A stretch of DNA of 64,000 nucleotides from CAVWNR01 sp963756525 (GTDB taxonomy: Bacteria; Actinomycetota; Actinomycetes; Mycobacteriales; Jatrophihabitantaceae), in the NCBI GenBank assembly GCA_963756525.1, contig CAVWNR010000004.1, positions 248,001-312,000 on the forward strand. The letters are read 5' to 3'. Position 1 is the first letter of the stretch. Each line of letters begins with the position of its first letter. Position numbers and translations under genes: made by a program. This document shows positions 25,371 through 34,134 of this stretch, one piece after another. The notes below the pieces were generated by a model. The model was not told the origin of the DNA, did not search any database, and saw only the letters and a list, made by a program, of their open reading frames with translations.

Positions 25371-25973
25371 TCAGTCGACGCTGAAGGACTGGTTGTAGCC
25401 GCCGTTGGGGTACCAGGCGTCGATGGCGGCGCCGGGCCACGGGCTGTTGCCGTAGACGTCGACGTCGAGGCCCGAGGCCTGGTTGTAGATGCTTTTGCCG
25501 ATGAAGAAGTCTTGCGGATCGTTGGTGAGCCCGGTCTTCCACAGCTGGTTGGGAGCGCTCTGGCAGTAGTACTGGAACAGCTGGTCGCCGGCGACCTCGT
25601 CGGTGGTCAGGCACTGTCCGCTGTTCTGGTTGACGATCTCGTAGTTGCCGTTGCCGACCGGCGTGAACGTCCAGGTCTGGTTCGCCCCGCCGTTGGTCCA
25701 CCAGTCGATGACTGGCGCGCCCGGTGCGGTGGAGGCGCCGGAGACGTCCAGTTGCAGGAACGCCGTGTTGTCCGGGGTCAGGTGGGCGGTGAAGGCGGTG
25801 CTGGCCGAGGCGACGCCGGTGCCGGCGGCCAGCAGCCCCGCGGCGCCGGCGGCCAGGATCAGGCCGGCGGCGGCGCGGCGCGCGCGGCGGCGGCCGGTGC
25901 CGGTCTGCTCGGCAGGTGCGGACGAGGCGGCGGCCGTGGCGCTGTGCGTGCGGTTGATGCGGTTGCGGAACAC
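25371..25973 (-). CDS. Secreted ricin-type beta-trefoil (CBM13-like) protein
   Basis: About 200 residues. The start GTG 25973 is preceded by GAAGGGG; a basic stretch and the hydrophobic AAAGLILAAGAAGLLAAG ending in ASA give a signal peptide. The mature part holds one ricin-B/RICIN trefoil: TWTFTPVGNGNYEIVNQNSG, then QCLTTD and the next repeat ending QLWKTG, with Q-x-W motifs typical of carbohydrate-binding trefoils. No catalytic domain is attached, so it probably binds sugar outside the cell. Confidence 0.85.
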   Translation of the reverse strand: MFRNRINRTHSATAAASSAPAEQTGTGRRRARRAAAGLILAAGAAGLLAAGTGVASASTAFTAHLTPDNTAFLQLDVSGASTAPGAPVIDWWTNGGANQTWTFTPVGNGNYEIVNQNSGQCLTTDEVAGDQLFQYYCQSAPNQLWKTGLTNDPQDFFIGKSIYNQASGLDVDVYGNSPWPGAAIDAWYPNGGYNQSFSVD

Positions 25974-26140
25974 TGAAAACCCCTTCGAGTCGGTGATCGT
26001 CGGCCGTGCGCCGACACCGCGAACCCTCCCGGCAACCCGACTCCCAACCCAGGTTGCGGGCACCCCAGTCCACACCGGGGTGCCCGCACCCCAGTTCCGG
26101 CAACCCACCGCCACTACGTATCAGCGGCCTGCGCAGCGGG

Positions 26141-26467
26141 CTAGTGGCCTGGTGATAATGGGTCGTCAGCGTGGCCGGAACCGGCCGTCATGACTGACTC
26201 GGCTGGAGCGCCGCCGCTGGGGGATTCCGTTACCGCCATGCTGGCTGGGGTCACTGCTAGCCCGATCAGTACGCCGGCGAGGACGCCGTCCAGCGTGCTG
26301 CCGATCAGCAGGGCGGTGCGGGACCTGCGTCCGAGCATCGCAGCGGCCGCCTCCCCGCGCCGGGCGCAGACCAGTAGCGCGGCGGGAAGGAAGCGGGCCA
26401 GCAGATGCAGCTGAAGACTCCCTGATGCGCCGCCAGCAGGCTGAATGTGCTGACCGAACACGGTCAC
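26141..26467 (-). CDS. Hypothetical protein with one or two hydrophobic segments, doubtful
   Basis: In the 415 bases between the lectin promoter and the LLM gene this is the only reasonable frame. LLARFLPAALLVCARRG and ALLIGSTLDGVLAGVLIGLA are hydrophobic and could be membrane segments, as in the end of some glycosyltransferase-like proteins. The start is uncertain (GTG 26467 used) and there is no good Shine-Dalgarno. It may be the remnant of a larger membrane protein. Confidence 0.28.
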   Translation of the reverse strand: MTVFGQHIQPAGGASGSLQLHLLARFLPAALLVCARRGEAAAAMLGRRSRTALLIGSTLDGVLAGVLIGLAVTPASMAVTESPSGGAPAESVMTAGSGHADDPLSPGH

Positions 26468-26536
26468 TAGCGTGTCGCACGCCCGGCCGACGTTGCGCAG
26501 CAGTTGGGCCGACCGGTTGCGTACTAGGTTCGGGCG

Positions 26537-27445
26537 ATGCCCTGTCGCGTCGGCATCCAACTGCCCGAAGTCGAGCGAGTGGTGCCCTGGCCCGAGATGG
26601 TCGCGATGGCGCGGGCGGCCGAGCATGCCGGGTTCGACTCGATCTGGCTGGGTGACCACCTGCTCTACGACCTGCCCACCGGCGAGGTGCGCGGGCCATG
26701 GGAGGTGTGGACCGCGCTTGCCGCGTTGGCCTCTGTGACCGAACGGGTCGAGCTAGGCCCGCTCGTATCGTCGACGAGCTTTCACGCGCCGGCAATGCTC
26801 GCCAAGCTTGCCGCGACGGTAGACGCGATTTCGGATGGGCGGCTGATCCTTGGCCTCGGTGCAGGCTGGAACCAGCGGGAGTACACCGCATTCGGCTTTC
26901 CGTACGACAAGCGGATCTCGCGCTTCGAGGAAGCGTTCACGATCATTCGCGAGCTGCTCCGCACCGGGCGTAGCGACTTCCGCGGTGTGTACCACGACGT
27001 TGCCGACTGTGTCCTCGACCCGAGACCGGTGCGGCCCGGTGGCCCGCCGCTCATGCTGGGCTCGGTCAGCCCACGCATGATGCGCATCGGCCTGCCACAC
27101 GTCGACGCGTGGAACGTCTGGTGGAGCGATTACGGAAACCACGCCGAGGGCTTTGCAGCGGTACGCACACGAGTCGAGGACACCACCGAGCAGGCCGGCC
27201 GCGCGCCTGGCGAAGTCGAGGCGACAGCAGCCGTGTTGGTGCAGTTGCCGGGCGGGGTCGGCCGGCTGATGGGACAGACCTACAACGACCGCACCGTCCG
27301 ACCCGTCCTGTTGTCCGGCCTCGCGGAGCACCTACGCGCGATGGCCGACGCCGGGGCCGCACACGTGCAGCTCGTCCTTGACCCCATCACAGTCGAGTCG
27401 ATCCAAGCCGTCGGCGGGGCAGTGCGACAGTTCCGGGACGGCTGA
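26537..27445 (+). CDS. LLM-class F420-dependent oxidoreductase
   Basis: A 302-residue TIM-barrel enzyme of the luciferase-like monooxygenase superfamily using coenzyme F420. Signature parts: VGIQLPEVERVVPWPEMV at the start, AEHAGFDSIWLGDHLLY, VELGPLVSSTSFHAPAML, then DAISDGRLILGLGAGWNQ and EYTAFGFPYDKRISRFEE. Size is normal and no motif is missing. Substrate unknown. It is alone on its strand; a very short ORF and a secreted-protein operon converge on it. Confidence 0.93.
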   Translation: MPCRVGIQLPEVERVVPWPEMVAMARAAEHAGFDSIWLGDHLLYDLPTGEVRGPWEVWTALAALASVTERVELGPLVSSTSFHAPAMLAKLAATVDAISDGRLILGLGAGWNQREYTAFGFPYDKRISRFEEAFTIIRELLRTGRSDFRGVYHDVADCVLDPRPVRPGGPPLMLGSVSPRMMRIGLPHVDAWNVWWSDYGNHAEGFAAVRTRVEDTTEQAGRAPGEVEATAAVLVQLPGGVGRLMGQTYNDRTVRPVLLSGLAEHLRAMADAGAAHVQLVLDPITVESIQAVGGAVRQFRDG

Positions 27446-27462
27446 GCCCGCGCGACATGCGG

Positions 27463-27609
27463 CTATGCGCGAACATCGTTGCTGCGCGCTGTCCGTATGT
27501 TTTGAGCCTGTCGCACAACGGACCGCCCCGAGACCGCGGTGACCGCTGTACCGGGGACGCCGGTGAAACCGGCCGAGATGTTCTTCCACGCGCGAAATGC
27601 AAATGCCAT
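27463..27609 (-). CDS. 48-residue ORF with perfect Shine-Dalgarno
   Basis: ATG 27609 is preceded by AAGGAGG with five bases between, the best ribosome site in the area. The product starts MAFAFRAWKNISAGFTGVPG and ends in a basic segment (VVRQAQNIRTARSNDVRA). It has no signal peptide, Cys or membrane helix. No modification or export gene adjoins it, so a peptide-product role is not supported. I do not recognise it. The surrounding 316 bases contain no other gene. Confidence 0.5.
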   Translation of the reverse strand: MAFAFRAWKNISAGFTGVPGTAVTAVSGRSVVRQAQNIRTARSNDVRA

Positions 27610-27761
27610 GACGCCCTCCTTAAGTGCTGCTACGGATATAGCCGTGGACCGGGTGGGGCCCGTCTGGAGGGGCCGCGAGGCCGCGGTTTGTGGCACGGCC
27701 TAATTGTTTCGAATCGTCGGATGATCGGATGCGGGATGTCGACGGCTTGCTTGCCGGGTGA

Positions 27762-28331
27762 TCAGGGCGTCGGGCAGGTCACGCGGGGGTTCCACATCGC
27801 GAACGTGCCGGCGGGGTTGTGTTCCCATACCCAGGCGTGCAGCGAGTAGAACGGCGGCAGCCCGTATCGGTTGGGTGCGTCGGTAAAGTTGAACGTGGTT
27901 CCGAACAGCTTCGGCGGCTGTTTGTGGGTGGCGTCCCAGGCCGTTTTGAGCACGACGTATTCGACGGCGGCGAGTTGCAGAGTGCCGTCCGGCATGGGTG
28001 CGTACACCAGCGCCTCGGGTTGGGTGGCGACGATCGCGGGGTCGCCGACCAGCTTCGAGTTGGCCCAGTGGACGCCCATGCCGCCGCCGGGCATGCCTGG
28101 CATGGATGGCATGTCGATGCAGGCGATTCCCTTGGCGTCGGTGAGCAGCGCGTAGCCGTGCTGCTCGGCGGCGGCGATGCTGTGGAACTGGTCGGTCGAG
28201 GCGCGGACCGCCGCGAGATGGTCCGCCCCGGCCCCGGTGCTGCTGGTCACCGCCGCGGCGACAGACGCCGCCCCGGTCAACAACGCGACCGCGGCGATCG
28301 GCGCGGCGAGCAGTGCGAGCCGTCTGCGCAT
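27762..28331 (-). CDS. Conserved secreted protein of unknown function
   Basis: A 189-residue exported protein: MRRRLALLAAPIAAVALL then TGAASVAAAV is a signal peptide. The mature protein has a Met/Gly/Pro run (MPSMPGMPGGGMG) followed by VHWANSKLVGDP, QPEALVYAPMPDG and a C-terminal PPFYSLHAWVWEHNPAG with FAMWNPRVTC. This is a recurrent but uncharacterised actinobacterial layout; the aromatic/His-rich end suggests a ligand site. It starts one base after the stop of the DUF4242 gene and is co-expressed with it, downstream of a LAL regulator. Confidence 0.85.
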   Translation of the reverse strand: MRRRLALLAAPIAAVALLTGAASVAAAVTSSTGAGADHLAAVRASTDQFHSIAAAEQHGYALLTDAKGIACIDMPSMPGMPGGGMGVHWANSKLVGDPAIVATQPEALVYAPMPDGTLQLAAVEYVVLKTAWDATHKQPPKLFGTTFNFTDAPNRYGLPPFYSLHAWVWEHNPAGTFAMWNPRVTCPTP

Positions 28332-28332
28332 C

Positions 28333-28584
28333 TCACACACCCTCTTGCACTTGGTAGATGTCGTCTGCGGTGAGGCCGTGCGCTTCGCGATGCACGGTTT
28401 CGGCGGCGTGCGCGGACGGCGCTTCGACCAGGCAGAAGACCTTGCCGTGCTGCTCATCGACCCAGTAGCGCAGGTAGCGCACGTCGTACTGGCCCTGTGC
28501 CTGCAGATCTGCGACGTGGGCCTTGGCGACGTCCTCGACGCTGACGCCGCCGTCGAGGCTGTGCACGTCCATGTAGAGGGGCAT
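28333..28584 (-). CDS. DUF4242 (SCO4226-type nickel-binding-like) protein
   Basis: An 83-residue ferredoxin-like-fold protein. PLYMDVHSLDGGVSVEDVAKAH, then YLRYWVDEQHGKVFCLVEAP and TADDIYQVQEG match DUF4242, whose studied Streptomyces member binds nickel. The His/Cys/Glu residues in the two halves could be ligands. AAGGAG six bases before ATG 28584 supports the start. It begins 92 bases after the LAL gene and is followed directly by the secreted protein. A second DUF4242 gene adjoins another LAL gene at 41212. Confidence 0.88.
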   Translation of the reverse strand: MPLYMDVHSLDGGVSVEDVAKAHVADLQAQGQYDVRYLRYWVDEQHGKVFCLVEAPSAHAAETVHREAHGLTADDIYQVQEGV

Positions 28585-28676
28585 GATTACTCCTTCGTCT
28601 CGGTGCGGATGACCGAAACGTAGGACGCGCAGCGCCGTCCGGAATCGGGAAGCGTTACCCAGATCCGGCGTGGTGA

Positions 28677-31277
28677 TTACCCAGTTTCTGCGGCCGAGCG
28701 GGTCAGGCCCAGGCGGTGCGCCTCGGCGGCGGCCAGCGTGCGCGAGGGCACGGCGAGCTTGGCGAGTACGGCCGAGACGTGGTGGTCGACGGTCTTCACC
28801 GAGATGACCAGTTGCTCGGAGATCTGCCCGTTGGTGCGGCCGGCGCAGATCAGGTCGAGCACCTCGTGCTCGCGGCGTGTCAGACCGGCCGGGTGTGCTC
28901 GGGTGGCGGCCTGCGTGCCGTTCGGGAGCGATCTGATGCCCTGGCGGCGCATCGCGTGGCGAGCCGCCCGCACCGCGGCCGCCGCCCCTAGCGTGTCGAA
29001 GCGGCGCAGCGCCACACGCAGCCCGTCCTCGGTTTGCGAGTCGAACATCGCCAACGCCGCGGCGTACGGGCAGCACAGCCGGTCCCATGCGGCCGCAGCC
29101 TGCGCGTGTCGACCGGACAGACTGAGCGCGTCCGGCTCAGCGATGCGATCAGCCGGAGGGTTGAGGGACGAGCCGGTGCGCCGCAGCCAGGTAGCCAGCG
29201 ATCCGCGCACCCACGCGTTGTCGGCCAGTGCGCCGTCGTAGGCGGCTTCGACCTCGCCTCGTGCCGCATCGAGGTCGCCACCGAGCCAGTGCGCCTCGGC
29301 GCGGGCCAGCCGGGCGGGCGTGGCCCACTCGTCCTCGCCCGTTCCCAGCGCGTTGGTGACGGCCTCGTCCAGGTACCGCCATGCCGACGGGTCGCCGCGC
29401 CGGGCACGGATCAGGCCCAGCGCCAGCAGCGAGGTGAGCCGGTTCACCGGTGAGGCCACGATCTGCAGGATCGGCAGGCCGGTAGCCTCCGCTTCGTCCC
29501 ACCTGCCGAGCAGATCGAGCGCGGTGGCGTGCCAGCCGCGCAGGCAGGTGACGTAGGTGCCTATGTCCTGCTCGTCGCAGTAGGCGACGCCCTCGCGGTA
29601 CCAGCGGTCGGCCTCGGCGAGGCGCATGTCGGCGATGAACAGCGTGTGCAGATTCGAATAGGCCCGGCCGGCCTGCTCGGCCGCGCCCGCGGCCGAGGCG
29701 ATCTGCAGCGCGCGCTGCAGCATTCCCAGCCAGTCACCGCCTGACTTCGCGACGACGCAGGCCTCGGTGTTCAGCGCATAGCTCAGCACGTCGGGCAGGT
29801 TCAGGTCTTCGGCGAGCCGCTGCGCCCGATGAGCCGCGCCGATACTGCGCTCGACCTCGTGGTCGAGCAGCACTGCGACGGAAAGGTTCGCATAGGCCCA
29901 TGCCAGCTCGCGGGTCGGCCCGAGCGGCTCGAGCGTCGCCAGGGCCGCTTCGGCCATCGCCACACTGTCCGGTCCGCGGCACAGCCGCCATAGCGTGCGG
30001 GACAGCTGCCGCATCGTGTCGCCCTCGCGCAGCCGATCACCGACCTGCCGCCACCGCGTCAGGGCGTTCTCCTGTGCGGTTGCCGCTTCCTCGAACCGAT
30101 CGATCAGCGCGTACTCGCCCGCGAGCGCGTCGTACAGCTCCGCCAACGCGGCGACGTCCAACCCCTCGGCGAAGCGAAGCGCCCGCTCATACTGCGCCGC
30201 GGCCTCGCGGTGCGAGCCGAGCACGGACGCGCGGCGCGCCGCCGCCGACGCGAAACGCAAGACCGCACTGCCGTCCCCCGCGGCCTCGGCATGGTGCGCG
30301 AGCCGGGCGTCATCCGTACAGCCACGTGCCTGCAACGCGGCGAGGATGCGCGCGTGCCTCGGCGCTCGACGATGCACAGCCACTGCCCGCTCGATCGCCA
30401 ACCGCGCCAGCTCATGCCGAAACCGCAGAACCGCCGCGTCACTGACCAGCAGCCCGCACCCGACAACTTCATCGACCGCGGCCGGCGGGCACCCCGAGAC
30501 CGCAGACAGCAGCTCCGGTTCGACGCGGGTACCGATCAACGCCGCACAGTCGAGCGCAAGCCGTGCCTGCTCGCTCACCTGCGCAACCCGCGCGAGCACC
30601 ACATCGGACGCCGAGCGCGGAATCCCGGCACCACCCGTCCGGATGACCTCGCTGACAAAGAACGGGTTTCCGCCCGTGAGCCGGTACAGCTCCTCCGGCT
30701 CCACGCCGCACCCCTCGGCGAGCCCGCGCACCGCCCGCCGAGACAACGGCGCCAGCGTGATCCGACGGGTGCTGCGCAGCGGCGCCACCTCGCCGAGCAC
30801 GACGCGCAGCGGATGGTCCGGCGCCAACTCGTCGTCGCGGTAGCTGACCACCAGCAGCACCGCCGCGTCGCGCAGCCGGCGGGCCACGAAGCGCACCAGA
30901 TCAAGCGTCGCCTCATCGGCCCAGTGCACGTCCTCGATGACCACCGCGCACGCAGCGCCGGGTGCCCGCAATTGGTCGAGCAGCAGCGCGAACAGCCGCT
31001 CCCGGGGCGCGCCCTGAGCGCAGGCCACCTGCAGCTCACCACCGACCTGCTCGGCGATGTCGAAGAGCGGGCCGAGCGGCCGCGGGGTGAACAACCCGTC
31101 ACAAGCCGCCCACAACCAGCGCGCCGCGCAGGCGCGCGCCCGGAACGCCTCAACCAGCGACGTCTTCCCGACCCCCGCCTCGCCCGAGACGAGCACAAGT
31201 CGCCCCGCGCCCTCACCCGCCGCAGCCAAATACTCATCCAACGAGCCCAGCGCCTCGTTACGCTCCAGCAGGGCCAT
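28677..31277 (-). CDS. Large LuxR-family (LAL) ATPase regulator 1
   Basis: About 866 residues. An N-terminal STAND-type ATPase follows the start: Walker A GEAGVGKTS near 32-40 and Walker B VVIEDVHWAD near 115. A long helical TPR-like middle region follows, and a C-terminal LuxR helix-turn-helix: LTRREHEVLDLICAGR then SEQLVISVKTVDHH. These proteins are ATP/ligand-gated activators. ATG 31277 begins MALLERNEAL, the usual start of this subgroup; the frame extends upstream without support. The DUF4242/secreted-protein pair downstream is on the same strand and may be part of its unit. Confidence 0.94.
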   Translation of the reverse strand: MALLERNEALGSLDEYLAAAGEGAGRLVLVSGEAGVGKTSLVEAFRARACAARWLWAACDGLFTPRPLGPLFDIAEQVGGELQVACAQGAPRERLFALLLDQLRAPGAACAVVIEDVHWADEATLDLVRFVARRLRDAAVLLVVSYRDDELAPDHPLRVVLGEVAPLRSTRRITLAPLSRRAVRGLAEGCGVEPEELYRLTGGNPFFVSEVIRTGGAGIPRSASDVVLARVAQVSEQARLALDCAALIGTRVEPELLSAVSGCPPAAVDEVVGCGLLVSDAAVLRFRHELARLAIERAVAVHRRAPRHARILAALQARGCTDDARLAHHAEAAGDGSAVLRFASAAARRASVLGSHREAAAQYERALRFAEGLDVAALAELYDALAGEYALIDRFEEAATAQENALTRWRQVGDRLREGDTMRQLSRTLWRLCRGPDSVAMAEAALATLEPLGPTRELAWAYANLSVAVLLDHEVERSIGAAHRAQRLAEDLNLPDVLSYALNTEACVVAKSGGDWLGMLQRALQIASAAGAAEQAGRAYSNLHTLFIADMRLAEADRWYREGVAYCDEQDIGTYVTCLRGWHATALDLLGRWDEAEATGLPILQIVASPVNRLTSLLALGLIRARRGDPSAWRYLDEAVTNALGTGEDEWATPARLARAEAHWLGGDLDAARGEVEAAYDGALADNAWVRGSLATWLRRTGSSLNPPADRIAEPDALSLSGRHAQAAAAWDRLCCPYAAALAMFDSQTEDGLRVALRRFDTLGAAAAVRAARHAMRRQGIRSLPNGTQAATRAHPAGLTRREHEVLDLICAGRTNGQISEQLVISVKTVDHHVSAVLAKLAVPSRTLAAAEAHRLGLTRSAAETG

Positions 31278-31564
31278 ACGCGGAGTGTGCGCCCCCGTCC
31301 GGCACCGCGCCAAGTCACCGACACCGCACCGCGTTACCGGCGCAAAGGTCACGCCGTGAGTAACAGGCAGGCGCCCGCTCCCAGTGCGAGTACGTCTATG
31401 CGGCGACAGTCCGACGGTCGAGCACCTTCCGCTGGTCCGCTCACCGCAGGATTAGGCCGCAGGGCGTCCTCGCAGATCTGCCGCTGAGCGAGCGAAGATC
31501 AGTTCTATCGGTGTTGACGGTGATGAGCCGCTGGTGAGCCGGCGGATGCCGGCGTGCGTACTGG

Positions 31565-31999
31565 TCATGATCTCCACAGACGCGTGATTGCCAGCAGTCC
31601 GGCCAGGCATGGAAGCATCCCGATCACACCAAACAACGTGGGCAGGCCGGTGTCTCCGGAGGTGTCCTTGATGAGCAGGTCGGTCAGGGCGGTGCCTGTG
31701 CCGAGCGCGAACATCGCAGTCGCGGTCCCGCGGGCCCACCGCTTGCGCGCCTTGACGGCCCGGATCGTCCAGAGCCAGGCGATGATGCCGAGGGCCCAAC
31801 GACGGACATAGGCCAGGTAGGTGGTGGCGGCCGAGTCGATGCGCGCCGGGGAGTATGTAGGATACCCGGCCCGGATATGGTTCGCCAGCACGTTCGCGGT
31901 GGCGTGGTCGATGTAGGGAAGGGTCGTTGCGGCGACGGTGAGACCGAGGCCCGCGTACATCGCTCGGGTGGCCGAGCGTTCGCGTTGTGTTGTCGTCAT
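31565..31999 (-). CDS. Four-helix membrane protein, uncharacterised
   Basis: A 144-residue integral membrane protein: hydrophobic segments near residues 14-30, 65-85, 92-112 and 120-138. No catalytic motif is visible. Its ATG overlaps the stop of the flavoprotein gene (TGATG), so the two are translationally coupled and likely work together, for example a membrane anchor or electron partner; this is inference. It ends the five-gene WhiB operon. The 287 bases before the LAL 1 gene show no other gene. Confidence 0.82.
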   Translation of the reverse strand: MTTTQRERSATRAMYAGLGLTVAATTLPYIDHATANVLANHIRAGYPTYSPARIDSAATTYLAYVRRWALGIIAWLWTIRAVKARKRWARGTATAMFALGTGTALTDLLIKDTSGDTGLPTLFGVIGMLPCLAGLLAITRLWRS

Positions 32000-33489
32000 C
32001 AGGTCGCCGGTCCTTGCACGTGCGCCGCGCCTGACTGGTGCGGCTGGCCGACCGGGTGGGTCGCCGCTGAACGTCCCCGGGGTGCCTGCACACTTTGGCC
32101 GCTTCGGAGGCGCCCGAGCGAGTTCAGACGGTGCGCTGGCACGCGGAGCTGTCGGGGCCGGACGTTGTGGTTGCCGCCGAACAGGTTGCCAGGGTCGTAT
32201 TGGCCCTTGGCCGCCGCGAGCCGCTGACGGGTTTCGGGTGGATAGATCGCGGCGATGTCCGCCTCGGTGTCGGTTGTGAGGAAGTTGGCGTAGGCGCCGT
32301 TGACATGCGGTGTGAGTGACCTCCAAAGCGTGTCCAGAGCTGGACGAGCGGCCTCGATGACGGGCTCAGGGCCCGCGGTGATGGTCACCAGCAGCAGCTG
32401 TGCTTGGCGGTGCGCGTACGCGGTGGCGTGGTCGGGGACTCGGGATAGTGCACCGCCGAGGCTGCGCACGCTGATGAACGGCGATCGCTCCGACGCCGCG
32501 GATTCGGTAAGGATATGAAGGACTTGCGGCACTGATTCGGTGTTGACGAACGCGCTTCGGATGACGACCTGGATGCCCGGCGGCGGCATCGCGCCCTCCG
32601 CGAGGGTGTCCGCGTAGGGTTTCCGCGCGACGTCGTCGTCGATCATTGCGCCGAGCTGCCGGATCGGGTGGAGTGTCTCGGCCGCCGCTTGCGGGTCATC
32701 GTCGTCGAGCGCGACGTGTATCTCGACGGGCGCGTCGGCGCCGCCAGCCGACGGGTTCGCGAGGTTCAGCACGGCGGTGAGGTTTTCGGGTGCGGCGCGC
32801 AGGTAGTCTGCCCAGCCGTGGATCACGCTGGCCGCCTCCGCGGCCGGGAAGGTGATCTTGCCGTGGAAGACGTCTGTCGTCTCGTGTGCGACGAACTCGA
32901 AGGCGGTTACGATCCCGAAGTTGCCGCCGCCACCGCGTATCGCCCAGAACAGTTCCGGGTGTTGCTCCGCGCTGGCGTGCAGCGTCTCTCCGTTGGCGGT
33001 GACCACCTCCGCGGCGACGAGGTTGTCCAGGGCCAGCCCGTACTTGCGGACCTTCCAGCCGATGCCACCGGTCAATGTCAAGCCACCGACGCCCACGCTC
33101 CTGGTGTCACCCGAGGAGATCGCCAGCTGATGCGGGGCGAGGGCGGCCCCGACCTGACCCCAGGTGGCGCCGCCGCCGATCCGGACGAGGCGACGTTCGT
33201 CGTCGATGAGCTCCACGTTCGCAAGCTTGTGGAGGTCGATCACGACTCCGTCGTCGTTCGTGCCGAAGCCGGGAAAGCCATGGCCGCCGCCGCGTACGGA
33301 CAGCACCAGCCCGCCGCTGGCGGCGAACCTGACTCCCGCCTGCACGTCGCCGATGCTCGTGGGTTGTAGGACATAGGCCGGGCTACCCGAAGCGAAGACT
33401 GAACGGCTGGCCGATTCGTACTCCGGCTGACCGGGTTCGATGATGTTGCCGCCGAAGTTGCGGCGGAGGGTTTCCAGCGGTGAGCTCAT
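31999..33489 (-). CDS. Berberine-bridge-type FAD-linked oxidase
   Basis: A 496-residue flavoprotein of the FAD-binding type 4/BBE class. VRGGGHGFPGFG contains His70, the site of covalent FAD attachment; VGVGGLTLTGGIGW lacks the second attachment Cys, so linkage is probably single. WAIRGGGGNFGIVT and the BBE ending PGNLFGGNHNVRP follow. Family members oxidise alcohols, sugars or phenolics. After NVRP the frame runs on 47 unusual Arg/Gln-rich residues to TGA, an atypical tail. GAAGGA before ATG 33489 supports the start. It overlaps the small ORF upstream (ATGA). Confidence 0.93.
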   Translation of the reverse strand: MSSPLETLRRNFGGNIIEPGQPEYESASRSVFASGSPAYVLQPTSIGDVQAGVRFAASGGLVLSVRGGGHGFPGFGTNDDGVVIDLHKLANVELIDDERRLVRIGGGATWGQVGAALAPHQLAISSGDTRSVGVGGLTLTGGIGWKVRKYGLALDNLVAAEVVTANGETLHASAEQHPELFWAIRGGGGNFGIVTAFEFVAHETTDVFHGKITFPAAEAASVIHGWADYLRAAPENLTAVLNLANPSAGGADAPVEIHVALDDDDPQAAAETLHPIRQLGAMIDDDVARKPYADTLAEGAMPPPGIQVVIRSAFVNTESVPQVLHILTESAASERSPFISVRSLGGALSRVPDHATAYAHRQAQLLLVTITAGPEPVIEAARPALDTLWRSLTPHVNGAYANFLTTDTEADIAAIYPPETRQRLAAAKGQYDPGNLFGGNHNVRPRQLRVPAHRLNSLGRLRSGQSVQAPRGRSAATHPVGQPHQSGAAHVQGPAT

Positions 33490-33632
33490 GACGTTCCTTC
33501 CAGGGGGATCGATCTCGGTCTATGAACTGGCTGGGCCGGCCGGTCGGTGATCGCCGTTAGGTGGTCGGTGACCGCGTCGTGCAGCTTCGCGCTGGCGGCG
33601 GCGTGTGGTGTCGGGTCGACGGTGCTGATCAC
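33486..33632 (-). CDS. 48-residue coupled ORF between WhiB and flavoprotein genes
   Basis: GTG 33632 overlaps the WhiB stop (GTGA) and has AAAGGAG seven bases upstream; its own TGA overlaps the ATG of the flavoprotein gene (ATGA). The product begins ISTVDPTPHAAASAKLHDAV and continues with an amphipathic helix VTDHLTAITDRPAQP. Overlap at both ends and a good ribosome site make it real coding or a coupling device. Function unknown; no similarity recognised. Confidence 0.6.
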   Translation of the reverse strand: MISTVDPTPHAAASAKLHDAVTDHLTAITDRPAQPVHRPRSIPLEGTS

Positions 33633-34120
33633 GGGGTGTCTCCTTTGCTGTGGGGCACCGTTCGGCGCGGGTGGTGCCCGGGCGACGGCACGGGGTGCGG
33701 GCCGGACATCCGGGCCGCGGCGGGCAGCGGCTGGCGTCGCGGCGGCACGCTGTTGTTCGGGGGGCGGCCGCGCGGCCGCTTGTGGCTGACGATCTGGCCG
33801 TGGTCGAAGATTTCGCCGCCCCAGACGCCGGTGTGCTCTGCGCGCTCGATCGCGCCGGCGAGGCAGGGGCTGCGGGCCGGGCAGTCAGCGCAGAGCATCT
33901 TGGCTCGCTCGAGGTCGGTCGGGTCCTCGGCGAACCACAGATCTGGATCGTGTCGCTGGCACGGCAGCCGCGCCGCAGTTCGCCCGCGGGTGCAGCGCAC
34001 AGGCATGCCGAAGTGCTGCGGTCGAGCGCCGGGACGGGTGTTACTTGCGAGGTCGTCAAGGTGGACGTCGTATCGGCCTGGGTCTGCTGCCCGGCGTGGC
34101 CGGGCCGCTATGTCGTACAT
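33629..34120 (-). CDS. WhiB-family iron-sulfur regulator
   Basis: About 163 residues. The four cluster-binding Cys are C54, C77, C80 and C86 (LPCQ ... MLCADCPARSPCLAGA), followed by the WhiB turn GVWGGE at 98-103 and a basic tail with KRPRGRPP, the DNA-binding AT-hook-like part. Binds a [4Fe-4S] cluster and senses redox or NO in other members. ATG 34120 has GAGGAG a little far upstream; longer frames are unlikely. It lies second in a five-gene operon and may control it. Confidence 0.92.
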   Translation of the reverse strand: MYDIAARPRRAADPGRYDVHLDDLASNTRPGARPQHFGMPVRCTRGRTAARLPCQRHDPDLWFAEDPTDLERAKMLCADCPARSPCLAGAIERAEHTGVWGGEIFDHGQIVSHKRPRGRPPNNSVPPRRQPLPAAARMSGPHPVPSPGHHPRRTVPHSKGDTP

Positions 34121-34134
34121 GGGGTGCTGACTCC

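Noticed and set aside
27463..27609. RiPP precursor peptide
   Set aside because: No Cys/Ser/Thr-rich core, leader motif, modifying enzyme or exporter is near.
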